Origin: Nymphaea colorata
Lineage: Eukaryota; Streptophyta; Magnoliopsida; Nymphaeales; Nymphaeaceae
Direction of reading: 5' to 3'
Assembly (NCBI RefSeq): GCF_008831285.2
Contig: NW_022204704.1
Location: forward strand, 1 to 47,029
Length of the DNA stretch: 47,029 nt
Under the pieces are notes generated by a model. The model was not told the origin of the DNA, ran no database searches, and saw only the letters and a program-made list of their open reading frames with translations. Each line of letters opens with the position of its first letter. Position 1 is the stretch's first letter. Shown here one piece after another: positions 1-14,400 of the stretch. The position numbers were made by a program, and so were the translations under genes.

Positions 1-620
1 GGGAGTGAGAGTGAAAGGGAGAGCGGGGAGTCGGGACTTGGGAGTGGAGAGGGAGAGGGAGGGAGCAGGAGGAGTGGAGAGGGCGAAGTCGGACCGGGCC
101 GGCCTATTGGCCGGGTCCGGCCCGGGCCAAGTTTTCCGCGGCCCGGACCCGGGTCCGATCGGGCCGGGGCCCCCTTTGCTTTGCTGAGCGAGGGTTCATC
201 CCTCACTCACTGCGTACAAGGGTGTTTTGAAACCCTTGCTTGTTGGAGCAAGGTTTTGAAGAAAGAAAACCTCGGTCCAGCGAATGAGGGATTTAGATTC
301 CAAAGCTCCAGTGAATGAGGTTTTATCCCTCACTCGCTGCGAGCAAAGGTGTTCTGAACCATGTTTGTTGGAGCAAGGGTTTGAAGAAACCCATGCTCCA
401 ATGAGCGACCCTCGACTTAGAGTGAGAGAGAGGGAGAGAGAGAAAGAGGCATACATTGATAAGCTTTTCAGCAGCAAATGAGAATGGCAATGGTGGTATT
501 GGGCATTTGGATGAGACGCTTTTCATTTGGACGAAGCATTGAAGAAGAAAAAGAAGAGAGAAACCATGGGATGGCATGAAATGTGAAATGGAAAAAACAA
601 AATAACTACTACTTTTGCTC
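1..620. other. GC-rich, purine-rich start of window with an imperfect tandem duplication; no gene
   Basis: The first 190 bases are G/A-rich and then GC-rich, unlike the AT-rich remainder. About 189-270 and 317-395 are imperfect copies of one segment, each starting near a 'catccctcactc' core and running through 'tgttggagcaagg', spaced about 128 bp apart. The short frames on both strands share this repetitive sequence and show no recognisable domain. No gene is supported. Confidence 0.6.
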
Positions 621-1296
621 GAGGCGAGTTGAGCTTAAAACATTCGAGTTCAATGAATTCGAACTCGGCTCGACTAAAAAAAGAGTTGAAAAATGAGCTC
701 GAGTTTGGCTTGTTTATTAAAATAGTTGGCTCGAACTCGATTTTGAGTCGAGGTTTAACGAGCCATGCTCAGCTCGTTGTTCACCCTCTAGAAACCGTGT
801 TTGGTAATGCAAAGCTTGCATCCTTGCCCTCTCTCTCTCTCTCGGCCCTGACCATGGCAGTGTCTTTTTTTTTCCCAATCTCTCGTCATCATATGCAAAG
901 GGCATCTTCTATGGCTGAGCTCTCTCTTTTCAGTGGTGGTGGCTGTTTTTTTTTTTTTTACTGATCTCCTCTTCATCATCACAGACGAAGGGGATCTTTT
1001 GTGGGTGAGCTCTCTCTTTTCAAGTGTCTGTAGATATACTCGGAGATGGTTAGGCAAGTCATCTCCCTCCCTCTCCCCCTCTCCCTCCCTCTCCCCCTCT
1101 CCCTCCCTCCCCCCCTTTATCCCTCTCCTTCTGTCTCTCTCTGTCTGAAATCATCAACAGTGCTGATGGTTTTTATTTCTCTTTCTTGAAATCCTCAGGC
1201 TCATCAAAAGTGTTGAAGTTCCCTGCCCTTAGGAGTGTTAAAGGTAGTGTCTAAAGAGGGCTTGGAGCTCTCATCTCCATCGACTGAGCTTCAACA

Positions 1297-1329
<33 letters not shown>

Positions 1330-2000
1330 AAACTATTTCTAAAACCATTGCATTGCCAACAGTTTATTTTCGTAGTGTTCTTTGGTGGAGAGAAAGGGCC
1401 ATGGACAGCGAATAGTTTCAATTGCTTTTTGAAAGATTTTGAGAATCATTTCTTCTAGTTGGTTTTAGGTGGGGAGAAAGGGCCATGGCAGGAGATATGT
1501 CGATAATGTGAGATTTGCGCAAGTGATCAGACGGGGGTGGCTCGATTTCTAATCCATGGATTTCACTCCACATAGATTTGAAATTTGTGGATTAGAGATC
1601 CACGGTTTGTTTTGTCGTGGATCTTCTGAGTAGATCCAACCTTGGCCGAATCTCGTCTCAATCATCATTTGTCAGGCTGAGAGCTATGAAACAGTCCGTG
1701 GTAGTTCAAAACTATCCAAAATCACCTACTCGATTGACATGCATAGAAAGCTAGCTGCTTTATCTGCCTGAAGTTGTGTGGACCATAAATTAATTAACAA
1801 ATAGGAAGCAAGAGCTTCCAACCCAACAGACCAATGAGACTATCCAATCCAGTGAGCTTTGCGGGATGCTCATGCTGGACGCCTGACTTAACTAGAGCTC
1901 GACTTGAGCAGTAGCTCATGCAGGAAAGTTCGATACCTCTCGTGCTTGACTCCGATCCAGAAGTTCTCGCGAAGAGAAGAAAATACTGCCCTCTGTCTTT
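600..2000. other. Repetitive intergenic DNA: Ser/Glu-biased low complexity, CT and CCCTCTC tracts
   Basis: About 615-780 is rich in 'ctcgag/cgagct/gaactcg' words, a pattern common in decayed plant repeats. About 1,065-1,115 is a CCCTCTC/CCCTCC tract and about 1,297-1,327 a TC run. A near-repeat 'gagaaagggccatgg' occurs around 1,390 and 1,474. Reading frames here are driven by low-complexity pyrimidine runs. No gene is supported. Confidence 0.55.
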
Positions 2001-2760
2001 GACTACCTTGCAAAACAGAATTCCCCTCTAACATGGTCTGGGCCTTCCACGAAGACTTGTCTTGAATCTATGTCTTCAAAGCCTTTGTTTCAGAAGCAAA
2101 GAATTGGGAACCCCAATTTTGATCTTCGGAGAACGGGAGCTGTGGAGAGGTTCCAATGCAATGTCTGTTGTTTCAAGCTCTTCATCGAAGTTTCTGTCGA
2201 TACATCTTTCTCTGCCAAAAGGACCTTTCTCTGACACAGGTCTCCGGTTGAGCATGTGGAATCCACTCACCATCTTTTTCCATTCGTGAAAGAGACTTGA
2301 AAACTGTTCGGTCATTTTCGCTCGGTCCTCTCGTAGCCTTGTAGCATTGGAAAGGACTGGGTAAACTAGTGCTTCTTCGACCAGATCTAGGGCTGGATAC
2401 CAAAAATTGTATGTCATTAGTACTTTTGAAAAAACAAAACAAATAGCAATTCTTTAGGAATTCGGGCAGGCATGAGTGATCCTCGAGTCTGTGGTTACCT
2501 CTGAACGAAGGGGCTTGAGTTCCAGAAGTCTCATGTTCTATCTTTTTCTTTTGGCAAGGTGGTGCGTGCTATCTGCTCGGGAAGCGGCCAGGTGATAGCT
2601 ACAAGAAAGCTGGTAATCCAAGCTGCAAGGGAGGGATGATTTGATAGGCCCTTCTGCCAGTGCTCCGTACCAGCTTCTTCTACATATACTGCAGTTGAAG
2701 CACCTAAAGGTTCTGAGATCCAAAGTAATCAAACACGGCCTAAGGTTTCTCTTGTGGATC
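1990..2760. other. Stretch of distinct composition, possible organelle-derived insert; no gene assigned
   Basis: This block is more GC-balanced than the AT-rich sequence that follows at 2,760-3,880. It carries overlapping open frames on both strands (for example 2,076-2,417 minus, 113 codons), none with a domain I recognise. The texture resembles non-coding plant mitochondrial DNA, but that is an impression from composition only. It could also be an old transposon fragment. Confidence 0.25.
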
Positions 2761-4100
2761 TAATTTGAACTAAATGCCTTCTATTTTGAACAAAGTTTTG
2801 ACTATGAAAACGTGACCAATTCATGATTCACGGTAATTAGCTTCCGCACCTTTTTACAGTAATAACACAAACATATTTGTGGATTCTTTGTTGGGGTCTT
2901 CTTTTTGCTTACAATTTCAAACTAATACAATCTTATTGCAATTTATCTACGCACTATGTTTTTTAATTTAAACGGCAAAATGATGCCATGAAGTAAAATT
3001 CCTATTTTAAAAAGTGAAATGTTAGCTGAAGTCATAGAAAGTAATTTTGTGATAAGAGGATCGTATTAAAACAAAGAAATCAGCTTGGCTCCCCATATTA
3101 GTGGATGTTGGATTGAAATATGTATTTGATAGTTTTTACGAAAAGCATGTTATTTAAAAAAATATGAAGTGGTCCACTTTTAAAATTATAGAAAGGTAGG
3201 CTTGGAAATGAAGTTTTTTTGGAATTTATTTAACGCACTAAAAACGTTTTTTCTTTGAAAATGCTTTGCTTTAGTTTTTTGTCAAATGCAATAAATGAAC
3301 ATGTTTGACACATAATTACTGACAAACATTTCATTTAGATAATATCTTTTAATAAATAGGCAACAACAAAATTATTTAGGAGAAATTAAATGGTGTTTTC
3401 CAAATTCTCGTGTCTTTTTACAGAATGTGATGGTGTTGGCATACTTAACACATTTTTTTTACTTTGAATCAATTCATTTTTTATAAATAAAATTACGAAT
3501 CATTTTAATTCCATATTTTTAATTTTCCTTTTTTTGATGATCCGCTAAGTTATTATATCGTTGATTTTCCTTGTTCTACATTGAAATGATTAAAATTTAA
3601 AACTATGTAAAATACATTTTGTAAAATGTATATTTCTATCACTTGACATGATAAATTTAGGTCGAGGAACGTGGGTCAGTGTTATTAATTATTAATATCA
3701 TTCCGCATCAGCGGATGTGGGTTGAATCGGTGATCTTGCCAATACATTGCAAGGCTAATAATTATCATGTTTCTTCTTTTTGTCATATTTACAATCAATG
3801 AAATTAGTTTGAATTATTTTTTAATTCAAAATTTAAAAATAAGGTGACAGACCGATACGTCCCATGTATTCAAAGGAACACCATCCATGGAAAACAATTG
3901 GATATTGCAACACATGGAGCATAGGTATGGTTACCTGTATCTACCTCTAGTTACCCATTTTTATATGGATTTGGTATTTACTGATGAAGTCAAAGTAACA
4001 ATGAACCCAATAAATTGCGAGCATTATATTTGGCCTTGGGGGAAGAATAACAGTTATAAAAATCCAGCTCTGGCCAATAGTGACAAAGGCACTAAGCTAA
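2761..4100. other. AT-rich intergenic DNA; no gene seen
   Basis: The stretch has long A/T runs, many stops in all frames and no conserved motif. A 99-codon open frame at 3,887-4,186 (plus) lies next to the FYRC exon on the other strand and has no recognisable domain. Confidence 0.6.
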
Positions 4101-4198
4101 ACTTTACCCAATGGGCTATACAGATGTCATTGATAATTTCCATATTGCACTTTCCATCCTTCAAGGCTATAGCAAAAGAAGAATGAAGACATTCTTAC

Positions 4199-5284
4199 CT
4201 CAATAATTTGCAAGGAAGAAAATCCAAACATCTTAAGTCCATCAAGACTTCTCGGGAGTTGCAATGGTAGCAGGTTCTGCACTTCGAGGCCTTGTAACTT
4301 TTCTATTTCTACATTAAGCCTCTGACACACCAAGTCCCAGCACTTTCTAGGAGAAGCATGCATAAAGACTTCAGTTGGATTGTCCTCAACTGTAACCTGT
4401 CATATTACATTCACAGGTATATAAATTTCAAGAACGACCACCAACAGTAACCAAAATAATGTTTACCTAAATAGGGTTATGGCAGTCAAAATATAGGACA
4501 TGGAACTTGAGAAAGGAAGGAAAATCTTGATGAAAATCAGAGGCCTAATTAATCATACAAATACATTCAGATTCAAGCTTCCATTGGTCTAGCCAAAAAA
4601 GAGCCGGGTTCTATCCAAACTTGGTATAATTAATGAAGGGATAAGGTTTACGTAGCAAAATTATTTATACTATGCAGCCATTAAAGTTTGAATCAAGGGC
4701 AGTTGGATAAATACAGAGCTGCTACTTTGAATATTTACTCCCAATTTCAAACCTGAATATAGATTCCACAGCTTGGATGAGTCTGTGAACATGTCAAGCA
4801 TTGTAACTAAGCTGGTATATGGTGCTCTCATTGTGAACATAGAAAAAGTGGTTCCCATAGATAACTCCATTAAAGGTTAAGAAGACAATGTCCACAATTT
4901 CCTTAGTGATAAGCCTTAAAAATGTGATGCCTTAATTAGTTTAGCAATCAAATGAGTTGCCAGCTTACCTTAAACATGAGCCCAAGCAGTCCAACATCAA
5001 ATACTTTCGAGGTATAGCTACAAATTTGTGTTGGATCAAGTATATCAAAGAACATGACACAACTCTTATATCCTACAGAAAGTTGGCAACAGTGACCCCT
5101 TATCATCAACAGTGACCCCTTATCATCAACATATATTAACTCAAAAGGTGAACCAAGGACATCATAGGGGCACAAGAAAAACATAAGCATACCTTTAGGA
5201 AATACAGCTTCCTTACTGCACCATAGCTTTTGAGGAACAATAGAGCCAATTTCTATTGGCACAGGTTCATGCAATGTCTTTTCC
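4199..5284 (-). pseudogene. 3' part of a JmjC histone demethylase-like gene (FYRN and FYRC exons), truncated
   Basis: Read on the minus strand, three exons assemble in frame. Exon about 5,284-5,193 has the core 'KLWCSKEAVFPK' and ends at a GT donor (5,192-5,191). Exon 5,072-4,969 has 'FFDILDPTQICSY' and 'VGLLGLMFK' and completes an FYRN domain. Exon 4,396-4,199 has 'SPRKCWDLVCQRLN' and 'SLDGLKMFGFSS', an FYRC domain. The introns 5,073-5,192 and 4,397-4,968 have GT/AG ends and keep phase. In plants, FYRN followed by FYRC with these motifs is typical of the C-terminal region of JMJ14/15/16/18-type H3K4 demethylases in the nucleus. ATX-type methyltransferases also carry FYR domains and are the main alternative. 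The upstream JmjN/JmjC exons are absent because the satellite array starts about 200 bp away, and I found no exon continuing FYRC below 4,199. A minus-strand stretch at about 5,290-5,450 is open in another frame, so the first exon's 5' boundary is uncertain. Probably a gene fragment. Confidence 0.72.
5091..5130. repeat. Perfect 20-bp tandem duplication inside a JMJ-like intron
   Basis: The 20-mer agtgaccccttatcatcaac occurs twice back to back (5,091-5,110 and 5,111-5,130) inside the 120-bp intron between the two FYRN exons. It looks like a recent local duplication and does not touch the splice sites. Confidence 0.9.
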
Positions 5285-5473
5285 AATATGAAAGGTACAG
5301 GTATTCAATCCAGAGACTGGACACACAGCCACAGTTGAATTGGATTTGTTTTCATTCATTACAGTACATGTGCATGAAGTAGTTTCTTTGATATGCACTT
5401 TATCTGATGATCCACAAGAAGATGGCTTCAAAAGCTGCAGATTGACTCCAAAATATTTTTTTGTTTTACAACA

Positions 5474-8400
5474 TGCACCTTTTAATTGAATGTGGTTAAA
5501 TTGTTGTTATATTCAGATTGAGTGATTTAGTGGATTGAAACCACAAGTTTGTATGAAAATGAATGAGATTCAACTCATTCATATCATTGCACATAGTTAA
5601 TCTAATATATTTCGCTTGTTACAATGTCTATAATGAATTATTTAAATGATTAAAATCACAAGTTTATATGGATACAATTGGGACCAATGCATTTGTTTGA
5701 TCCCTTGTATCTAATCCAATGAGTTTTACTTCTTATTACATCTATAGTGAACGATTTAAGGGATTGAAATCACAAGTTCCTATCAATACGAGTGGGATTT
5801 AAGTGATTCATTTGACCACACTTATTTAACTAGATGTGCTTATGTTGTTGTTACATCCATATTGAATGATTCAGTGGATAGAAATTACAAGTTAAAAAGA
5901 AAATGAATGAGATTCAAGTGATTCATTTGCTCACTTATATTTAATGTAATGTGTCTCACTTGTTATTACATCTATAATGAATGATTTAAATGATTGAAAT
6001 CACAAGTTCATATGTATATGCATTAGTTAGAACAGTGTAGTTAATCCAATCAGTTGAACTTGTTGTTGCATCTATAATAAATGATTTAAGTGAAAGAAAT
6101 TACAAGTTCGTATGAATAATAGTGAGATTTAATTGATTCATTTGATCACACATATTAAATTGAATATGCTTAACATGTTGTTAATTCATATTGAATGATC
6201 TAGTGGATTGAAATCACAAGTTTAAATGATAACGAATGAGATTCAAGTGATTCATTTGCTCAATCACAGAAAATATAATGTGTTTCACTTGTTATTACAT
6301 CTACAATGAATGATTTTAATGATTGTGATGACAAGTTCATATGGATACAAATGGGATCTATGCATTAGTTTGATCATCCGTAGTTAATCCAATGAGTTCA
6401 ACTTGTCGTTAGATCTCTAATAAACGATCAAAGAGATTTAAATCACAAATTCGTATCAATACGAGAGAAATCTAATTGATTCATTTGATTGCACACATTT
6501 AATTGAATGTGGTTAACTTGTTGTTAAATTCACATTGAATGATTTAGTGGATTGAAATCACAAGTTTGCTTGAAAATGAATGAGATTGAACTCATTCATA
6601 TGATCCCTTATAGTTAATCTAATATGTTTTGCGTGTTACAATGTCAATAATGAATGATTTAAATGATTAAAATCATTAGTTTATATGGACACAAATGGGA
6701 GCAATGCAATTGTTTGATCCCTTGTTTCAAAAATCCAATCAGTTTACCTTCTTGTTACATCTATAGTGAACGATTTATGGGAATTAAGTGATTCTTTTGA
6801 TCACGCATATTTAATTGAATGTGCTTAACTTGTTGTTACATCCATATTGAATGATTTAGTGGATAGAAATCACAAGTTTAAAAGATAATGAATGAGATTC
6901 AAGAGATTCATTTGCTCGCTTATATTTAATGTAATGTGTCTCGCCTGTTATTACATCTATTAAGAATGATTTAAATGATTGAAATCACAAGTTCATATGT
7001 ATATAAATGGGATCTATGCACTAGTTACATCCCTTGTGGTTAATCCAATTAGTTGAACTTGTTGTTACATCTATCATGAATGATCTAGGGAAAAGAAATC
7101 ACAAGTTTGTATCAATCTTAATTGGATTTAATTGATTCATTTGATCACACATGTTAAATTGAATGTGCTTAACATGTTGTTAAACCATATTGAATGATTT
7201 AGTGGATTGAAATCGCAAGTTTAAATGAAAAAGAACGAGATTCAAGTGATTCATTTGCTCAATCATAGTAAACATAATCTCTTTCACTTGTTATTACATA
7301 TATAACGAATGATTTAAATGATTGCAATCACAAGTTCATATAGATACAAATTGGATCTATGCATTAGTTTTATCCCTTGTAGTTAATCGAATAACATGAA
7401 CATGTAGTTATATCTCTAATGAACGATCTAAGACATTGAAATCAAAGTTCGTATCAATATGAGAGAGATTTAATTGATTCATTTGATCACACATATTTAA
7501 TTGAATGTGGTTAACTCGTTGTTTCTTTCACATTCAATGATTTAGTGGATTGAAATCACATGTTTGTATGAAAATCAATCATATTCAACTCGTTCATATG
7601 ATCCTTTATAGTTAATCTAATATGTTTCACTTGTTACAATGTCTATAATGAATGATTAAAATGATTAAAATCACTAGTTTATATGGATAGAAATGAGACC
7701 AATGCATTTGTTTAATCCCTTCTATCTAATGCAACGAGCTTAACTTCTTGTTACATACATAGGGAATAATTTAAGAAATGAAATCACAAGTTCGTATCAA
7801 TGCGAGTTGGTTTAAGTGATGCTTTTGATGACGCATATTTATATGAATGTGCCAAACTTGCTGTTACATCCGTATTGAATGATTTTAGTAGACTGAAATC
7901 ACAAGCTTAAAAGAAAACGAATCAAAATCAATTGATTCATGTGCTTACTTATATTTAATCTAATGTGTCTCACTTGTTGTTACATTGATAATGATTGATT
8001 TAAATGATTGAAATCACAATTTGTTTGATCTCTTTTAAATAATCCAACGAGTTTAACTTCATGTTACATCTATAGTGAACGATTTAAGGAATGAAAATCA
8101 CAGGTTCCTATCAATACGAGTGAAATTTAAGTGATTCTTTTGATCACACATATTTAATTCAATGTGCTTAACTTGTTATTACATCCATATAAAATGATAT
8201 AGTGAATTGAAATCACAAGATTAAAAAAAAATGAATGAGATTCAACTGATTGATTTCCTCACTCCTTGTTATTACATGTATAATGAATGATTTTAATGAT
8301 TCAAATCATCAGTTCATATGTATGTAAATGGGATCATTACCTTAGTTACACCCCTTCTAGTTAATCCAATCAGTTGAACTTTTTGTTACATATATGATGA

Positions 8401-11400
8401 ATGATCTAAGGAAAAGAAATCACAAGTTTATGTCAATAACAGTGGGATTTAATTGATTTATTTGATCACACATATTAAATTAAATGAGTATAACATTTTA
8501 TTAATACATATTAAATGATTTAGTGGATTGAAATCACAAGTTTGTACGAAAATCAATGAGATTCAACTCGTTAATATGATTTTTTATAGTTAATCTAATA
8601 TATCTTGCTTGTTACAATGTCTATAATGAATGATTTAAATTAATAAAATCACTAGTTTATATGAATACAAATGGGACCAATGTATTTATTTGATCCCTTG
8701 CATCTAATGCAAAAGTTTAAATTCTAGTTACATCCATAGTGAACGTTTTAAGAGTTAAAATCACAAGTTTGTATTCATACAAGTGGGATTTAAGGAATTC
8801 TTTTGATCTCTCATATTTAATTGAATGTGTTTAACTTGTTGTTACATCCATATTGAATGATTTAGTAGATAGAAATCACAAATTCAAAAGAAAATGAATG
8901 AGATTCAAGTAATTCATTTGCTCACTTATATTTAATGTAATGTGTCTCACTTGTTATTACATCTATAATGAATTATTTAAATGATTGAAATAACAAGTTC
9001 ATATATGCGTTAGTTAGAAAAATGTAGTTAATCCAACCAGTTGAACTTGTTGTTGCATCTATAATGAATGATTTAAATGAAAGAAATTACAAGATTCATT
9101 TTCTTTGATTCATTTGATCATGCATATTAAATTGAATATGCTTGACATGTTGTTAATTCATATTGAATGATTTAATGGATTGAAATCGCAAGTTTAAATG
9201 AAAAAGAACGAGATTCAAGTGATTCATTTGCTCAATCACAGTAAACATACTCTGTTTCCCTTGTTATTACATATATAACGAATGATTTAAATTATTGCAA
9301 TCACAAGTTCATATAGACACAAATTGGATCTATGCATTAGTTTTATCCCTTGTAGTTAATTCAATAAGTTGAAGATGTATTCATATTTCTAATGAACGAC
9401 CTAAGACAATGAAATCACAAGTTCGTATCAATATGAGAGAGATTTAATTGATTCATTTGATCACACATATTTATTTGAATGTGGTTAACTTGTTGTTTCT
9501 TTCACATTCAATGATTTAGTGGATTGAAATCACATGTTTGTATCAAAATCAATCAGAATCAACTCGTTCATATGATCCTTTATAGTTAATCTAATATGTT
9601 TCGCTTGTTACAATGTCTATAAGGAAAGATTAAAATGATAAAAATCTCTAGTTTATATGGATAGAAATGAGACCAATGCATTTGTTTAATCCCTTTATCT
9701 AATGCAATGAGCTTAACTTCTTGTTACATACATAGGGAACAATTTAAGAGATGAAATCACAAGTTCCTATCAATGTGAGTTGGTTTAAGTGATGCTTTTG
9801 ATGACGCATATTTAATTGAATGTGCCTAACTTGTTGTTACATCCATATTGAATAGTTTAGTATACTGAAATCACAAGCTTGAAAGAAAATGAATGACAAT
9901 CAAGTGATTCATTTGCTTACTTATATTTAGTCTAATGTATCTCACTTGTTGTTACATTGATAATGAATGATTTTGAATGATTGAAATCACAATTTGTTTG
10001 ATCTCTTTTAAATAATCCAACGAGTTTAACTTCTTGTTACATCTATAGTGAACGATTTAAGGAAAGGAAATCACAGGTTGATATCATTATGAGTGGAATT
10101 TAAGTGATTCTTTTAATCACACATATTTAATTCAATGTACTTAACTTGTCATTACATACATATTAAATGATATAGTGAATTGAAATCACAAGATTAAAAG
10201 AAAATGAATGATATTCAACTGATTGATTTGCTCACTCCTTGTTATTACATGTATAATGAATGATTTTAATGATTGAAATCACCAGTTTAAATGTATGTAA
10301 ATGGGATCATTACCTTAGTTACAGCCCTTGTAGTTAATCCAATCAGTTGAACTTATTGTTACATCTACAATGAATGATCTAAGGAAAAGAAATCACAAGT
10401 TTGTGTCAATAATAATGGGATTTAATTGATTCATTTGACCACACATATTAAATTAAATGTGCATAACATTTTATTAATACATATTAAATGATTTAGTGGA
10501 TTGAAATCACAAGTTTGTATGAATATCAATGAGATTCAACTTGTTCATATGATCCCTTATAGTTAATCTAATATGTCTTGCTTGTTACAATGTCTATAAT
10601 GAACGATTTAAAAGAATAAAATCACTAGTTTATATGGATACAAATGGTACCAATGCATTTATCTGATCCCTTTCATCTAATGCAAAAGTTTGAATTCTTG
10701 TTACATCCATAGTGAACGATTTAAGGGATCAAATCACAAGTTTGTATCAATACCGAGTAGGATTTAAGGAATTCTTTTGATCACCCATATTTAATTGAAT
10801 GTGCTTAACATGTTGTTATATCCATATTTAATGATTTAGTAGATAGAAATCACAAATTCAAAAGAAAATGAATGAGATTCAAGTACTTCATTTGCTCACT
10901 TATATTTAATGTAATGCGTCTCACTTGTTATTACATCTATAATGAATGATTTAAATGATTGAAATCACAAGTTCATATGTATATGCGTTAGTTAGAACAG
11001 TGTAGTTAATCTAATCAGTTGAACTTGTTGTTGCATCTATAATGAATGATTTAAAGGAAAGAAATTACAAGTTCGTATGAATAATAGCGAGATTTAATTG
11101 ATTCATTTGATCACACATATTAAATTGAATATGCTTAACATTTTGTTAATTCATATTGAATGATTTAGTGGATTGAAATTGCAAGTTTCAATGAAAAAGA
11201 ACGAGATTCAAGTGATTCATTTGCTCAATCACAGTAAACATAATCTGTTTCACGTGTAGTTAATCCAATAAGTTGAACATGTATTTATATTTCTAATGAA
11301 CGATCTAATACATTGAAATCACAAGTTCGTATCAATATGAGAGAGATTTAATTGATTCATTTGATCACACATATTTAATTGAATGTGGTTAACTTGTTGT

Positions 11401-14400
11401 TTCTTTCACATTCAATGATTTAGTGGATTGAAATCACATGTTTGTATGAAAATCAATCAGATTCAACTCGTTTATAAGATCCCTTATAGTTAATCTAATA
11501 TGTTTCACTTGTTACAATGTCTATAATGAATGATTAAAATGATTAACATCACTAGTTTACATGGATAGAAATGAGACCAATGCATTTGTTTAATCCCTTG
11601 TATCTAATGCAATGAACTTAAGTTCTTGTTACATACATAGGGAACAATTTAAGAGATGAAATCACAAGTTCCTATCAATGCGAGTTGGTTTAAGTGATGC
11701 TTTTGATGACACATATTTATATGAATGTGCCAAACTTGTTGTTACATCCGTATTGAATGATTTTAGTAGACTGAAATCACAAGCTTAAAAGAAAACGAAT
11801 CAGAATCAAGTGATTCATGTGCTTACTTATATTTAATCTAATGTGTCTCACTTGTTGTTACATTGATAATGATTGATTTAAATGATTGAAATCACAATTT
11901 GTTTGATCTCTTTTAAATAATCCAATGAGTTTAACTTCTTGTTACATCTATAGTGAACGATTTAAGGAATAGAAATCACAGGTTCCTATCATTACGAGTG
12001 GAATTTAAATGATTCTTTTGATCACACATATTTAATTCAATGTGCTTAACTTGTTATTACATCCATATTAAATGATATAGTTAATTGAAATCACAAGATT
12101 AAAAGAAAATGAATGAGATTCAACTGATTGATTTGTTCACTCCTTGTTATTACATGTATAATGAATGATTTTAATGATTCAAATCACCAGTTCATATGTA
12201 TGTAAATGAGATCATTACCTTAGTTACACCCCTTGTAGTTAATCCAATTAGTTGAACTTTTTGTTACATATATGATGAATGATCTAAGAAAAAGAAATCA
12301 CAAGTTTTTGTCAATAATAGTGGGATTTAATTGATTTATTTGATCACACATATTAAATTAAATGAGTATAACATTTTATTAATACATATTAAATGATTTA
12401 GTGGATTGAAATCACAAGTTTGTACGAAAATCAATCAGATTCAACTCGTTAATATGATCCTTTATAGTTAATCTAATATATCTTGCTTGTTACAATGTCT
12501 ATAATGAATTATTTAAATTAATAAAATCACTAGTTTATATGGATACAAATGGGACCAATGCATTTATTTGATCCCTTGCATCTAATGCAAAAGTTTAAAT
12601 TCTTGTTACATCCATAGTGAATGATTTAAGAGTTGAAATCACAAGTTTGTATCCATACAAGTGGGATTTAAGGAATTCTTTTGATATCCCATATTTAATT
12701 GAATGTGTTTAACTTGTTGTTACATCCATATAGAATGATTTAGTAAATAGAAATCACAAATTCAAAAGAAAATGAATGAGATTCAAGTAATTCATTTGCT
12801 CACTTATATTTAATGTAATGTGTTTCACTTGTTATTACATCTATAATGAATTATTTAAATGATTGAAATCACAAGTTCATATATGAGTTAGTTAGAAAAA
12901 TGTAGTTAATCCAACCAGTTGAACTTGTTGTTGCATCTATAATGAATGATTTAAATGAAAGAAATTACAAGTTTGTATGAATAATAGTGGGATTTAATTG
13001 ATTCATTTGATCATGCATATTAAATTGAATATGCTTAACATGTTGTTAATTCATATTGAATGATTTAATGGATTGAAATCGCAAGTTTAAATGAAAAAGA
13101 ACGAGATTCAAGTGATTCATTTGCTCAATCATAGTAAACATAATCTGTTTCACTTGTTATTACATATATAACGAATGATTTAAATGATTGCAATCACAAG
13201 TTCATATAGATACAAATTGGATCTATGCATTAGTTTTATCCCGTGTAGTTAATTCAATAAGTTGAACATGTATTTATATTTGTAATGAATGATCTAAGAC
13301 ATTGAAATCACAAGTTCGTATCAATATGAGAGAGATTTAATTGATTCATTTGATCACACATATTTATTTGAATTTGGTTAACTTGTTGTTTCTTTCACAT
13401 TCAATGATTTAGTGGATTGAAATCATATGTTTGTATGAAAATCAATCAGATTCAACTCGTTCGTGAGAACCTTTTTTGTTAATCTAATATGTTTCGCTTG
13501 TTACAATGTCTATAATGAATGATTAAAATGATTAAAATCTCTAGTTTATATGGATAGAAATGAGACCAATGCATTTGTTTAATCCCTTGTATTTAATGCA
13601 ATGAGCTTAACTTCTTGTTACATATATAGGGAACAATTTATGAGATGAAATCACAAGTTCGTAGCAATGCCAGTTGGTTTAAGCGATGCTTTTGATGACA
13701 CATATTTAATTGAATGTGCCTAACTTGTTGTTACATCCATATTGAATAATTTAGTATACTGAAATCACAAGCTTGAAAGAAAATGAATGACAATCAAGTG
13801 ATTCATTTGCTTACTTATATTTAGTCTAATGTATCTCACTTGTTGTTACATTGATAATGAATGATTTAAATGATTGAAATCACAATATGTTTGATCTCTT
13901 TTAAATAATCCAACGAGTTTAACTTCTTGTTACATCTATAGTGAACGATTTAAGGAATGGAAATCACAGGTTGATATCATTACGAGTGGAATTTAAGTGA
14001 TTCTTTTAATCACACATATTTAATTCAACGTACTTAACTTGTTATTACATTCATATTAAATGATATAGTGAATTGAAATCACAAGATTAAAAGAAAATGA
14101 ATGAGATTCAACTGATTGACTTGCTCACTCCTTGTTATTACATGTATAATGAATGATTTTAATGATTGAAATCACCAGTTCATATGTATGTAAATGGGAT
14201 CATTACCTTAGTTACACCCCTTGTAGTTAATCCAATCAGTTGAACTTATTGTTACATCTACGATGAATGATCTAAGGAAAAGAAATCACAAGTTTGTGTC
14301 AATAATAGTGGAATTTAATTGATTCATTTGACCACACATATTAAATTAAATGTGCATAACATTTTATTAATACATATTAAATGATTTAGTGGATTTAAAT

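Noticed and set aside
629-964. 111-codon plus-strand ORF
   Set aside because: Built from CT- and T-run low complexity and 'ctcgag'-type repeat sequence; no domain.
3887-4186. 99-codon plus-strand open frame beside the FYRC exon
   Set aside because: No recognisable domain and no supporting splice or promoter signal. It slightly overlaps the intergenic edge of the opposite-strand gene fragment.
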